Notes under the pieces: model-generated
Seen by the model: the letters and a program-made list of their open reading frames with translations, nothing else
Databases searched by the model: none
What the model was told of the DNA's origin: nothing
Program-made: the position numbers and the translations under genes
Part shown: positions 1 through 12,500 of the stretch, piece by piece
How positions within the stretch are numbered: the first letter of the stretch is position 1
Layout: every line of letters starts with the position of its first letter
DNA from: Sipunculus nudus
Lineage: Eukaryota; Annelida; Sipuncula; Golfingiida; Sipunculidae
NCBI GenBank assembly: GCA_026874595.1
Contig: CM049320.1
Location: forward strand, 28,008,714 to 28,072,713
Reading direction: 5' to 3'
DNA: 64,000 bases

Positions 1-2361
1 GTTTCTCCATTTTTGAGACCTTTAAGGATGTAGTTATCTGTCAACAGGGTACAAATCGTAACGACTGGACCTAGAATCTTCGTTCTTGACACACAGGGAG
101 ACCCATGATAAGTCTCCATGGAAACCTGAAATTTGGTCTCTGTTACCCATATCCTTTGAGCTATGGCACTCCAAAGTACAGCTCAGAATAATGGAAAATT
201 TGATACAAAAGCTAAAGTATCTGAACAACTAATGCAGAGATAACCATAATTGTTTGCATGGATATTGATCATGGAGTGTTTCATAAGTTTCTGCAGACTG
301 GTGGCACCACCTGTATTTGTTCCTTTTTTTTTTACAAAATTTTTCTGTATTTTTGAGACCTTTAAAGATATGAGCATCTGTTAACAGGGCACAAATCATA
401 AAAACTGGACCAAGAATCTTCATTCTTGACACACAGGGAGACCCATGAAAAGTCTCCATGGAAACTTGAAATTAGGTCTCTGTTACCCATATTCTTTAAG
501 CTGTATGGGTCCAAAATACCCCCCCCCCCCGAATAATGGAAAATTTGATACAAAAACTGCAGTATTTCAATAACTACAACACTGATGGTCATGATTTTCG
601 GCATACATATTGATCATGAGCTGTTCCATCAGTTTCTGCAGACTGGGTGTGCCACCTCTATTTTTTTTTCAAATGTTTACGAATTTTTTTCTTTTTTTTG
701 AGACCTTTAAAGATGTGGTTATCTGTCAACAGGGTACAAATCGCAACAACTGGACATAGAATCTTCATTCTTGTCATGCAAGGAGGCCCATGAAAGGTGC
801 CTGTGGAAACTTGAAATTAGGTCTCTGTTACCCATATCCTTCAAGCTATAGGACTCCGAAGTATCCCTCAGAATAATGGACAATTTGATACAAAAACTGA
901 AGTATCTGAACAACTAATGCAGAGATCACCATGATTTTTTGCATGGATATTGACCATTAAGTGTTTTTATTAGTTTCTGCAGACTGGTGGAGCCACCTGT
1001 ATTTTTGTATCCGCCAAAACGAAGTTTTGCGGATACTATGTTTTTGACCAAGTTCCTCCGCCGCAGCGGCGTTCGTTTCCAGAGAGCTCCTCGGAGACTA
1101 ATGGACCGATTTTTCCCAAACTTACACCTATTATCGGGTCACATGTGAACTGGTGCCTAACCAATTTGCATTGACCTCTGACCTTTCCTCTCTATCCAGT
1201 GTCCATTTGTGGGTCTGTTTCCACTCATAAACCCTCATATCTCGGGAACCGTTTGACCGATCAGGAAATCAAATTGATACAAATGTTGCCCTTGGATTGC
1301 TTTAAAACATACACAAAAAATGGTGGTGCCACCTGTAACCATGTTTGCACAGTGTCCATCTGTTCATCTGCCTTGGGTTAAAATCACTTGTATCTCTGCA
1401 ATGAATTGACTAATTCACCTGAAATTCGTCATGTGTATACATCCAGGATAGCTTTCTTGATTTTATGACAGGTGGCGCCACCTACGTTCACGTTCACGCT
1501 GATGACATCCAAGCTTATATCTCGGGAACCGTTTGACCGATCAGGAAATAAAATTTATACAAATGTAGCCCTTTGATAGCTCTGTAACATACACAAAAAA
1601 TGGTGGCACCACCTGTAACAATGTTTGCACAGCGTCTGTCTGTTAGTCTGCCGTGGCCTAAAATTACTCATTTCTCTGTAGTGGTTCGACATAACTGCCT
1701 AAAATTTTGCAGGTTTATACATCGTGGACAGCTTTCTTGATTTTATGACAGGTGGCGCCACCTACATTCTAGTTAACGCTGGACACATCCAAGCTCATAT
1801 CTCAAGAACCATTTGACCGATTGGGCCAAAATTGTGCATGTGTTTAGATCTCATATAGGTCTTTATCATACACAAAACTGGAGGGGTTACCTGCAAAGAT
1901 TTTTGCACAGTGTTTGTCTGTTTGTCTGCCATGGGCAAAAATCGCTCATATACATGTAGTGGTTTGACTTTTCTGCCTAAAATTTTGCAGGTGTATACAA
2001 CTTGGACTGCTTTCTGGATTTGTGGTAGGTGGCACAACCTACATACACATTTAGGCTGCAGACATCCATGCTAATATGCAACATACCTCACTCTATTTCC
2101 CCTTGCCACTCAATCCATGCCTCACTATCAGATTTTGGCAGATACATGTAGTCACTTGTCGGTTACCCGTATTCTAGTTTTAAAAGTTTACACATTTTTC
2201 TCTATTTTTGAGATATATAAATACAGACTAAATCTTGGCCTGTTGGTTAATCTGTTTGATGCCTCAGTTGAATGGGTATATACTACCATTCTGATGATAA
2301 AATTTCCTTTTGCGAATCTCTTCCCAGTCAGCTGAGCGTCATGACCCATGGGTCACTTGTT
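1..2361 (+). mobile_element. HelB-family Helentron-like element, 5' end outside window, with a nested HelA element
   Basis: Three head-to-tail copies of a roughly 345-bp unit (starting near 1, 345 and 695) share the TGTTAACAGGG-type start, the 'ctccatggaaac' segment and a 'ctgcagactggtgg..ccacct' end. The third is interrupted at its terminal T run by the element at 1007-2177; similar sequence resumes after it. The right end carries TCAGCTGAGC (2328-2337), then the perfect palindrome TGACCCATGGGTCA (2342-2355), then CTTGTT. The same terminus occurs near 24220 and 31725, and the matching 5' end (TTTTAGCTCAGCTGA) is seen at 23621 and 27511. No transposase is visible. A non-autonomous rolling-circle (Helentron/HINE-like) element is the best fit; the class is inferred from architecture. 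Confidence 0.65.
1007..2177 (+). mobile_element. HelA-family Helentron-like element, copy 1 (nested)
   Basis: It starts GTATCCGCCAAAAC, which can fold back on the following GTTTTGCGGATAC, and has the inverted copy TTTTGGCAGATAC at 2133-2145. It ends in CTAG (2174-2177) followed by TTTT. The core holds about three degraded copies of a 280-bp repeat marked by 'ctcgggaaccgtttgacc' and by GGTGGCGCCACC or GGTGGCACCACC. It sits in the T run of a HelB core repeat. It is the most diverged of the three HelA copies: the 3' hairpin is broken and one inverted-repeat base has changed. Confidence 0.7.
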
Positions 2362-3030
2362 AGTTTCTGTATTTCTGTATAACCTGTGCCAATTATGCTT
2401 GGTTGAAGTCTTGGCTGGGCTGTGTCAAATATTTTTCCAGTATTTGTATGGTGAATTGGCCTTATTATATGTGAGGCTTGAGTCTGTACATGAACCTTGT
2501 AGTATTAGAGAGAGTCAGCTGTTGGTTAGTAGTGATAAAATGGTTATTCTCTTGAACTGAGATTCAGCTGTTCTTGGGCTTGGGTCTACAGATGCACTGT
2601 GATGTGTAGAATGGCTACATATGAATATCAATGTAAATTTGTTGATGGTCACTATAATAGGTACAAATTCCTTGAGATGTTGGAAGTGGAGAGATTTGTC
2701 CAAATTTGTCTTTGAAAATCCATCAAGGTCACCCATCTTCAAACATGATGTAGTTCATCCTAAGGTCCATCACTGCCGTGAGTCTGGGGACCTTATATGA
2801 AATACTTTTTATGAGTTATTGTGTTAACAATGTGTGTCCTTTTGCATGCATGTTTGCTAAGATAGTGTAACCTTACTAGATGTTCAGGAATGGTTTTTCC
2901 CGCAAAACTTACAGAAAAATGGCTGACTATGACCATATATCATGCCTCGTTGCTGTTGACACGAGGACCTGTCCTACTGCTAAGGTGGAACAAACAATTA
3001 TGGTTACAATTATGATTTCTGCACTGCTGA
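2362..3030. other. intergenic, nothing recognised
   Basis: Short ORFs only (70-75 codons), on both strands, with no recognisable product, and no repeat that I could match elsewhere in the window. Confidence 0.5.
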
Positions 3031-3330
3031 AAGAGGGACCTAAAATTTAACACCAAACTGTGAATAACTTTTTTGACCTTTGACCTCCGGACCCCAAAAT
3101 CAATAGGGATCTTCCATAATTGATGGTTAATAAATATTTCAGGTTTAAATTCAATCCATCAATCCTAACTGGAGTTATCATCCGGAAAAGAATTTGTGGA
3201 CGGACGGACAGACAGACTGACAGACGGACAGATGGACAGCTAGACGGCACGACAGACAGACAGACGGACAGGTTGATTACTATAGGGCACCCGCTTTTCA
3301 AGCGAGGCCCTAAAAAAGTGAATTTTCCTT
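3031..3330 (+). repeat. 3' part of a dispersed repeat with GGAC/AGAC minisatellite
   Basis: It contains TGACCTTTGACCTC near 3079, a GGAC/AGAC simple tract at 3196-3272, and a terminal potential hairpin (GGGC..CGCTT, loop, AAGCG..GCCC) ending 'ggccctaa' near 3315. The order of these parts resembles 3' ends of repeat families common in bivalve DNA, but I could not define the 5' end. Confidence 0.4.
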
Positions 3331-3383
3331 GATATAATATGAAGTATGTGCTACAGATGTTATTAAGTATTATGTCAATTCAC

Positions 3384-3650
3384 AGTCTGAATCAGGATTT
3401 TGGCTGGAGCAGGTCCAGATTAGGGTTTGAACTGGTCAGAATCCTGATCAGATTTCGTCTGGACCAATCAAGAATTGGTTCTGCCAAAATCCCAATTGGG
3501 ATCGGGATCTGATCCAGTGGTGGTCCAGCCAAGATCCTGATCAGGGTTAAAGCCTGACTGAATCCTAATTGGGATTTGGTCTGAAACAATCACCAATTGG
3601 TCCAGATCAGGATCTGGTCTTGAAATATATTTATAATATATATATATATG
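3384..3650. repeat. palindrome-dense tract followed by a TA microsatellite
   Basis: GATC- and AATT-centred palindromes are packed into about 230 bp: ATCCCAATTGGGAT (3489-3502), ACCAATTGGT (3592-3601), repeated CCTGATCAG, and GGTCCAGA paired with TCTGGACC. A short AT tract follows (3626-3650). Related words recur near 4109 and 8525-8660. Function unknown. Confidence 0.45.
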
Positions 3651-3737
3651 AAAGAAGTTTATTAATATCAGTTGAATAACTAAAGAATACTGAGTCAGTG
3701 TTTTATCAAATAAAGATCTATACTTAAATTATGTGAG

Positions 3738-3990
3738 ATTGTGATCAAGTGGTCAAAGGTTCTAATCCTGTAGCCTCTCACTTCTTCGCTTAGTCCCTAA
3801 AGCAAGGTCTCAGCCAAAAGTGTGCTTTATTTCTACCCAGCTTTACAAATGGGTACCAGAATTATAAAGTGCCATCCGCATTTGGCAGGCCCTAGCAACC
3901 TCAAAACTGTGTGTAGGCTCTATAGTGTCCTCAGGTAGCTACCACTGAGAAGTAAAATTAACTGTTTTCTTCTGAGCTAGTTATTGGGAA
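3738..3990 (+). repeat. possible degraded tRNA-derived SINE
   Basis: GGTTCTAATCC (about 3756-3766) fits a pol III B box, and the upstream 'caagtggtcaaa' resembles a damaged A-box side. The downstream non-tRNA body has no second copy in the window that I can align well. Confidence 0.3.
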
Positions 3991-6353
3991 GGGGACTTAA
4001 AACCTGCAACTTAACTTTACAGACCAATGATATTTAGTATCAAATACAGTACGATTCAACATATAATTTTAATATATCCCCATGCATGCATCATATGAAT
4101 AGTTGATGGGTCCAAATCAGGATCTGGGCATATATAGCTGCTAATGCTTAGCTCATGTTTCTCTTATTATATTCCCATCCTGAATTCTCTTTGTATTAAT
4201 TATCAGACTAATATCCCAACACTACATATATAGTTAACCATGGTGCAGGCAGTTTATTTAAGGTTAATTAATGATAATGCAAATACATGTACAGTTACTG
4301 TTTGAGTCAGGAAAAGATAGATCTATGCAGGTGTGCTGTTGTCAAGTTCATTATTTAGCTTTAATGGATAAAAGTAATCATACGATAAGAATGAATTCTT
4401 TTTATCATTTGGACCCTAATTAACCATATATACAAAAACCTCAATAAGATCATTTTTATTTTAGACACCAGTAGTATATTTCATTCTAAAGCTTACAGAA
4501 TACTCCAGAAAATAAAATATGTTTAAATATATTTACACATGAATCCAACAAAACTGTTGTATTTTATTTAAACAATTAGAATTTACCAAAACCAAATCTT
4601 CTCTGGTCAAACCAGAGGTTTTCAGTAGATAAATATTATGATAAAAAAGCAAGAACGTTTAGAAACACTCCTTAAATATGTGACATACAGAAAAACAAAT
4701 AAGTTAGTTTCCTTCTGAAGAAATACTGATTCGGTTATAAAGAATTCTAGACAGAAACTTTCTATGAAAAGCCAAAAGAATATCTTTATGTTTTCTATCT
4801 GCCCTTGCAACCATGCACTTATAATAGTAAAACAGAAAACCACAAAAACCTATTACTTTTTGCATTTTATTTCAAATAATACCATTTTGGTGGGATGTTC
4901 AAAATAGTATATGTCAAATCCCTAATTTTATTGAAAATTTCTTATCTAATAGTTGACAGCTCAGTCAAAACTGTTTTGTTTAAGCCACACAAAATAATTG
5001 TTCAAATCCCCTACTTTTTCAGAATATTTCTTAGTGTAAACTGGTGATCAGAATTGGTTTTAAAATCATGTTTGCTGACTGCAAGAAAATGAACAATAAA
5101 TAATTAAGAATCATTTATTGTTGTCCCTTCTATTTTAATTTTTTTTAATTTGCTTTAATACAATAATACCTAAAATGTTGACTATGTAAATTCAGTCTGA
5201 ACTGTATATCATGCTATAAGGTCAAAATTAAGGCTAAGTTATTGACATGGTCTAAATAAATGCTGAAAACTAGATCCAGGGCACATACACTCAATAAATT
5301 TATAGCCTCTAAAATGCAGCATGCTCCATCATATTTGCCGGCTCTCAGAGGCTTTCAGTGTGGATTATGGAAAAAACATAAACAATTTGATTCAGATGTT
5401 TAGAATCAACTTAAATTTTATCAAGGGGTTGCAATTCAATGCATCGATTATTCAATGCATTTTTACCTACTATTGTTTACAAGGACCACTTCTGGAATTG
5501 AAGAACATTTTTGTATTCTCCTTGCATGTTGGAAAATTTTGAGATATTCAAAATGTCTCCATCAGCAAATTAAAAAAAAAAAAAAAAACAGAAAAAAAGT
5601 GCTCTCTCACACTGCATTTTTAGGTCAATGGATTGGTAAAACAACATACTTCATTTTCGGTTTTAGCCACAGTCAGCTGTTATATAATATGAATATTTTA
5701 TCATTATTTTTGCTGCTCCAATCATCACAATCACAAATCATAATTCCAGTCAACGAAATGATCACTGAAGCCCAGTGTAACTGTAAATGGTGTTAATCCC
5801 TGCATCAGTCAACTGATTGTATGGGAAATTGGGAAATAACTGCTCCATAAAGAGAATTATACAGAAACCTGACTCTGTAACATATACATACAAGGTATAA
5901 TCTCATAGATTGAGCTGTAAGGGCTAGATGAAAATGAGCCTGCAGTCAAGCTGATGTACCACCTGTCACAGTCATTCCCATAAAGAGAGGTGGACCAAGT
6001 TACACAGTCAAACCTCTTTAATCCGAAATCATGAGGGATAAAGAATTTTGCCGGATTATACATTTTCCTGGATTGCATACAAAGGTCATCCCCCAGCAGA
6101 ATACACATCTACCCAAGGGTGAACAATGATACAGTACCTTAATAACAAAATGTAAAGTGAATTTATAATTCAAAAATAGGCATAAATGATAAGAGGAAAT
6201 TAATGTAAATTAAAGCCATCAGTGATTATGCAGAATGTACTTCATTCATCAATAAAATCCAACCAGGATATAGCAACATATTAATCAAGTAAATCAAGTG
6301 AATCACAGGAATAATTGTATGTTAGACATATATTCATTAAAAAGTTCACTAAG
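3991..6353. other. intergenic, nothing recognised
   Basis: AT-rich sequence with poly-A and poly-T runs. The longest ORF (about 5455-5796) runs through a poly-lysine tract from an A-run and does not look coding. Confidence 0.5.
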
Positions 6354-6542
6354 TACAGCAGAACCTCTGTATTACGGACACTGAGTTATGGGACCTGACA
6401 TTTTGCCCACAATACAGAGGTGCCCTCAGTAGGGAGGTTATAGATATTGGGACCCAGCTACTTCCTAAAGACTGTCTTTTTGTGGCTGTAAATATGATGT
6501 GCCCTTAGTACAGAGGAGCCTTTAAGGACAGGTTTCACTGTA
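6354..6542. mobile_element. TA-flanked MITE, TACAG family, copy 1
   Basis: Ends are inverted: TACAGCAGAACCTCTGTA at the left and GGTTTCACTGTA at the right, with an inner 'ctcctctgtacta' complement. A 189-bp size, TA ends and the CAG(T) start suggest a Tc1/mariner-type MITE. Related copies lie at 20585, 27112 and 37481. Confidence 0.5.
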
Positions 6543-9500
6543 TATTTGTCATTATATACAGATTTGGATTTTCTCATGTGAGCTTTATTGTTTAAAGGTA
6601 TACATAATACTTACAATTTAATCAGTAAAATTATTAATGGTGTTGATAATGTTTTGCAGAAATTAATGTTGTAGAAGGTTTGATCAGGATTTCAATGCAA
6701 CTATTTTTCTTTTCGAATATCTTTTTCTGTGTAATGAAATTTAACAGAATGACATCTAGTGGCAAAATCTAATACTATGATGTGTGATAGCTTAAAATGG
6801 TAAAGTTTATATATATTCTGATATCACTAATGATGTAAGTCTCACCCAGCTAAATTTACTCCTTACCTATCTTGTCTTTCAGGCCTGTTTATTTTTGTAA
6901 ATGTTGTAGCTTTTTATAAGCTCCTTAAATAAGGGAGCATACACACATCCAAGGAGGTTTGACATATTAGTATGTAACAGGAGCTACATGTTTATTTTTT
7001 CTACATTTTACTGCTGCCCATGACCACAATCCATTGAGTCCTGGGTGCAGAGGGCAGGTATGTTTGGTAAAGAGCTTGACCAGGGGTTTTTCCTGGGTAG
7101 ACAGTCCGAATGGGACATGATTCCAAACCTTGTGTTTTAATGCCCTTTCACGACTCAGAGCCCTGAAAACGTTTATCCAGGACTTGCTTCCAAAGTATTC
7201 CTCTTGCAGATAACTTCTCTACTCATACTATATATAGGCCCAATTTGCTGCATACTAGAATGTACTGCTACCAAGTGTATTGCCTTTAAGAGCACTACTT
7301 CCGAAAATTTACCTATTCACTTTTTTTGTCATTGAATTAAAATGACATTTACCTCAAACTGAAGTTGTTACCTTTACCATGGTAACTTGTGTGACACGTA
7401 AAAGTGGGTGCCTGGATAAAAGACTGATAAATTAATAGCATCCTAACCATTACATCACTTCATCCCACAGTCTACTGACAAATGATCTGGTAATTAATGA
7501 TACCTGAGAGCTGTTTTAATTACATATTCAACAAATGGCTGTTGGCTCAACTGACTCTTTAGCCTGATAAACAAGTAATTTTCATGACATGATGTAGATA
7601 AGCTGGTTAAAACCTGGCACTTTATCTCTGACTGTTAAGGATTATAATATTCTACCTATGACAATTAAGGGGTTGATCCCTAACGAGAAAGCACACAGTC
7701 AGCAGTTTTTTGCAGGAACTAGAAAATAGCAACCAATAATAGACCACATACTGTCCTTGGCTTTTTGTTTGTTAAATGTTCAAAACTGCAATCTTCGCAA
7801 AGAAGCCATTTTCAGGAAGGTAAAACCTTCATGAATCATACTCTCATCTGCACAGAAAAACAGTAATTTATTATATAGCCCTAATGCATCTTACCTATAT
7901 CGTGCTGATAACCTCAATATTCACAGACATTTTATGTTACCTATAATTCAAAGATTGATGATTAAAATAATATCAATTCTTTCACATATTTGCCACCACT
8001 ACATGATGAATTTCCACCTGTTCCATGTTAATTCCCTTAGCTCATTGTTTAATTGTTAAGATTTGGTGTAAATATATCTGTAAATTAGGTAACTGATATA
8101 ATAAAGTGCATTGTGTAAAGCTGCTAAATGTAATGTCATGAAAATGAAAAATGGAGATGAGAAAATAACAAATATGTGACCTCACAAATATTAAGCCAAC
8201 CACAGTATTATATGTACTAGCATTGGAAGTCACCTCCTTGATAGTAATCGATCATCAACAACATATCAGCAACCGATAATTGATTGATTGTAGCTTTTTG
8301 AGAAGTGTTGGGAATAAGTTGTAATTTCTTAATAAGTCATCAGCAGGAGTGTCAATATAGAGGGGATGGGGTATATATTATATCCCCACATTTTTGCAAG
8401 GTGGTATGGTCAATGTAATCATATTTTTATATTGCCAATGAAATATAGTAATAAAATTATAGGCTTTTGTTTCATTTATGAGTTTACTATATGAAAAATT
8501 ATATCTTATATACTGGAAACAGATCTAAGATATGGCCAGCCTGGATTGTGATTGTGATTGCAATTTGGGCTCGACTGATCTAAGATCTTTCCTTATCGCA
8601 ATCTGGGCCTTGAAATATATATATATATCTACCAGGATCCTGGTCAAGCTTTGCTGTGTGTTTAAGGAACTATATGCATTCCGGCCCAGCCGAATGTCTA
8701 ACAATCATTGTACAGTGATTGGATGGTTGGTTTGCAGGTGAGCTCTGCTCATCAGATTGAAGGAGCTCGGCCCCTAATGATAATCAATAACTCACTTACA
8801 GACATCAGTCTTGAGGTACCAGTAACTTAAAAACTTGGGCTCCCATGACTGAGCTATAAATAGGGAGTGCCTGGATTCATAAACAAAAGTAATATACGAT
8901 GTATATATAATAATACAATGTGGTTAAATCAGTGAATGAAGACTGTAGGGTTAAACTGTTGACAACTGAATACTGGTTGAACTGGTTATATCACATTATC
9001 AGACTCGCCGTGGTAACCTCCATTGTGTAGATACTACAAATAATAAAGAAAGTAACCACAAAACAACTTAATTAGTACTTGCAATTATACAGAATTAGCC
9101 TATAATTTTATGTCATAAATTAGAAATAAAAAATCTAAAAGAACATGATTATAAATAACATTTATCTATCTTTTAAAATTATTGTTTATTTTGTGTATAA
9201 TAATATATTTAGAAAGTGTCATAGCAATTCTGTATATTTGATAAATTATTTTCTATGAAATTTGATTAAGTATACAAAGGTTAATTATGAATTAGGTGTT
9301 ATTTACTCACAATTACCAGCCTGAGTGTTTTGTGAATACAATGTAATCTGATATCTACCTGGAAATCCTGATATAATCAATATACAGATTTCCAGCTGCT
9401 GTCCTTCTTAATCTGATCTGTCAGCCATGGCTTTTTAAGGTTTACCCGACATTTATTTGCTTTAAATCTCTCTGTACTCAACGGGAGATGTGATAATTGA

Positions 9501-10168
9501 CACCAAAGGTTTAAAGTAGACAGATCTCATAAGATGAGCAAACCTTGCCCATAACATAATAAGTAACAACCCTCTGAAAAAAGCATTCTAGAGCACATTC
9601 TGTGGATACCATTATACTTTGCTGCTCTTAACAGGCAGTACCATAATTTGCAAACTAAATATACTATATAACAAATAATATACTAGTACATACATGTATT
9701 GACTGATCATAACTGACATAGTAAAAGATTTCCCAACAAATGAAAGTACAACAACACAGCAATTTAGATTTAGGTCAGGAAAATGGCCTAAATGTCTGTC
9801 ACAGTATAGGACTTTCAGATTGTCATTTCAAAGCCAAAACATATTATACTGCCAGTCTTGGATGAGCACTTGGTTAAAAAGGTGGAGGGTCATTATGGCT
9901 ACTAAACTTCACCAGCAGTTAACATCAAAAGTCTCCCTAAAACACTGGGATCCTGAAACATCAATGAATTGGTTAGGTATTGTATGCAAGGCCCATTGAC
10001 ATAGGACCCCTTAAAGGTGGATAAAGGTCACCTTCAACAAAGATATGCTGGTTACCAAGTAATCTGTCTAACACTCTACCCTAGAGTAAGGAAACCGGAA
10101 AGGTCAGTTTCTGCTCGGGTACCCCATAGGGCATCCCATTTGTATAACTATAATACAGATCTATGTGT
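6543..10168. other. intergenic, mostly unrecognised
   Basis: There is no coding signal. GATC-type palindromic words and a short AT tract at about 8525-8660 echo the patch at 3384-3650. The rest is AT-rich with no repeat I could pair inside the window. Confidence 0.5.
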
Positions 10169-10850
10169 TGTTACGAGGTGACATAAAAGCGGACCAAACT
10201 GTCTCGCTAGGGAAGCTTGCTTTTCTAGCAAAGCAGTTGGAATGCCGGACATGTGTGCCACCAACATGGGTACAAATCCTGGATCTGCCCAGTATTTTCC
10301 CCTGAATAATTTGTCTCCATAACAAAAAGGGGCTCGTCCAACATGACAGTAATATTTGTGGCCCAGGGAATAAGCTCACCAAAGTGTGACCCCTGGGAAA
10401 ATTAGTCTTGTTCTGATAGCAGAATGCTCTCAAGAGGGGGTGTTATTAGGTGACATAAAGCGGACTGAACTGTCTCGCTAGGGAAGCTTGCTTTTCTAGC
10501 AAACTTACGGGGTTGGAACGCCGGACGTGCACCACTGACATGGGTTCGAATCCCTGATTGGCCCAGTATTTTCCCCTGAATAATTTGTCTTTGTAACAAA
10601 ATGGGGGCTCGTCCAACGTGACGGTAAACTTTGTGACCCAGGGAATAAGCTCACAAAAGTGAGACTCCTGGGATATTTAGTCTTGTTCTGATAGTGTTTC
10701 GGGGTGACAAAAAAGTGGACCAAACCGTCTCGCTTGTGAAGCTTGCTTTTCTAGCAAAGCGGTTGGTACGCCAGACTTGTGCGCCACCAACATGGGTTCA
10801 AGTCCCGGATCGGCCCAATGTTTTCCCCTGTACAATTTGTCTTTGTAACA
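10169..10850 (+). repeat. three head-to-tail copies of a tRNA-derived SINE-like unit
   Basis: Units begin near 10169, 10445 and 10698 with 'aggtgacataaa[a]gcgga'. Each carries an A-box-like 'tctagcaaagcggttgg' and a B-box-like 'atgggttcgaatccc' (cleanest at about 10541-10556), then a 'cagtattttcccctgaat' body. Units 1 and 2 are about 276 and 253 bp; unit 3 is cut off after the body start. The A/B-box spacing is that of a tRNA head, but the arms do not fold into a credible tRNA, so this is a SINE rather than a tRNA gene. ORFs on the minus strand here are repeat artefacts. Confidence 0.6.
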
Positions 10851-11077
10851 GTGTGTATCATGCTCTTATGTGCACTTTGTATGTGCAGTATGTAACATAT
10901 ATTTGGGTACTGTCCTGGGGATGTCTAGCTCTTATCACATAATATCTAAAGTACAGTGATTTTGAAAGAATGATTAACTCTTCTTTCCTGAAAACTGATA
11001 AATAGGATATACTGGCTTTTGCCAAGAAAAACAGCTGTTTGTTTTAACATTAACAAGGATACACTATTACAAAAACA

Positions 11078-11129
<52 letters not shown>

Positions 11130-11450
11130 TGTTTATTTATACGCTTGTGTTTGTTTTTTTTTAAGAACAAAAGCTAGAATGTCACCCAGTTAGTGGTTAT
11201 AAGATACCAGGCAGTGCAAACCCTGCCAGTGCCTTATACAGTAAAAGATGAAATTTCAATACAGCCTCAGAGATTGCTTTAATGCTTTAACCATATGTTA
11301 TGCCCAATGGATTCTCAATTCCTAGTGCCATGCATAATCTAAGGACCCAAGTTCCTTGCAGGGATAATTTTTAATATATGATTATATAATTAATATGATT
11401 GAGGTAGGCCTATGGTTTCTTTTTCTTTAGAATTATAGTATTTGACCAAT
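10851..11450. other. intergenic with TA microsatellite
   Basis: An uninterrupted (TA)n tract spans about 11080-11122. Nothing else is recognised. Confidence 0.6.
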
Positions 11451-12500
11451 TCTAAGTCTTTTTAAAAAAATGTTACCCTGACTTTTGACCATCTGATCCA
11501 AAACCCAAAATGTTTCTTCCAATATTTGCAAGTAAGCTGTATGTATACATGTGAAAAATAATAGGTTTTGGTCAATTAGTTTGGCTTAAAATGTGCCTAC
11601 AAGCTTTTCAAAATAGTGGATCCTGTGACCTTGAATTTTGACCTTGTAACCTCAAAATCATTGGATTTCAGTGATTACAGCTATACAGAAGTAGAAACAA
11701 CAGATTTGCAAAAGAAGACTTTTGCAGCCCTCAGTTTGAAGTAGGCTTACTAATAGCCAAAAGACCAATTTCAGTTTTCTATGACTCTACCAAAAATCAA
11801 TGAACCAAATCTGTTCTGATACAATTAAAAGAACCCTTAATTAGGGTAATTCTTGTGAAAAATTAAACAATTCAGTTTGAGTTTCATCACAGAATATTTT
11901 TAAGCAGGCTGAAACAGGCTAAAATTACATGTTTTTTGCCTGTAAATAAACAAGTTGATGTATGTGGCACCACCAAAACCTAAATTTCTAATATGAGTCA
12001 TGTGACCAACATTTTTACCAAACTTGGTGATGCTAGTTCCTGTCAATTCTGAAATGGTTTTGTTAGTATGCTTATACTTGGCCAAATGACTAAGTTTATA
12101 TTCCAGTAACTCGGCCAAAATTCATCAAACCCAAAACATTTCATTTAACTTGAGAGAGCTTGTCTTTGGTCACATTTCTGTGAAAAATTGAACAATTTGG
12201 CTAAATTATTTCAGAGATGAAGATTTTCAAAGGTTTTTTTACGCTTTTCACCGTAAAATGTAAGTTGATGCAGGTGGCGCCCAAAAAAGCAATTGATGTG
12301 ATTAATTTTTGCATAAAATTTGGGGATGTTAGCTCCTGCTATTCCTGAGAAATTATGGGTTAATGCACTGATGATCAATGACCCCTGTAAAGAAAGGGTT
12401 GATGCAGGTGGCACCTCCAAAATCATAATTTCAAATATCACCAACATTTGTATAAAATTTGGTGAAGATCACTCAAGCTGATCCTGAATTTGTAATATTA
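11451..12500 (+). repeat. degraded tandem-core repeat tract
   Basis: Loosely repeated blocks (near 11945, 12255 and 12395) share 'gttgatgcaggtggcgcc' or 'gtggcaccacc', followed by 'aaatttggtgatg..agctcctg'. The style and the GGTGGCRCC word match the cores of the HelA and HelB families, but no termini remain. Confidence 0.45.

Noticed and set aside
5455-5796. 113-codon plus-strand ORF
   Set aside because: It contains poly-Lys from an A-run, begins in AT-rich DNA and resembles no family.
10490-10560. tRNA gene
   Set aside because: Good B box and passable A box, but the acceptor and anticodon arms do not pair, and the unit is repeated with a SINE body.
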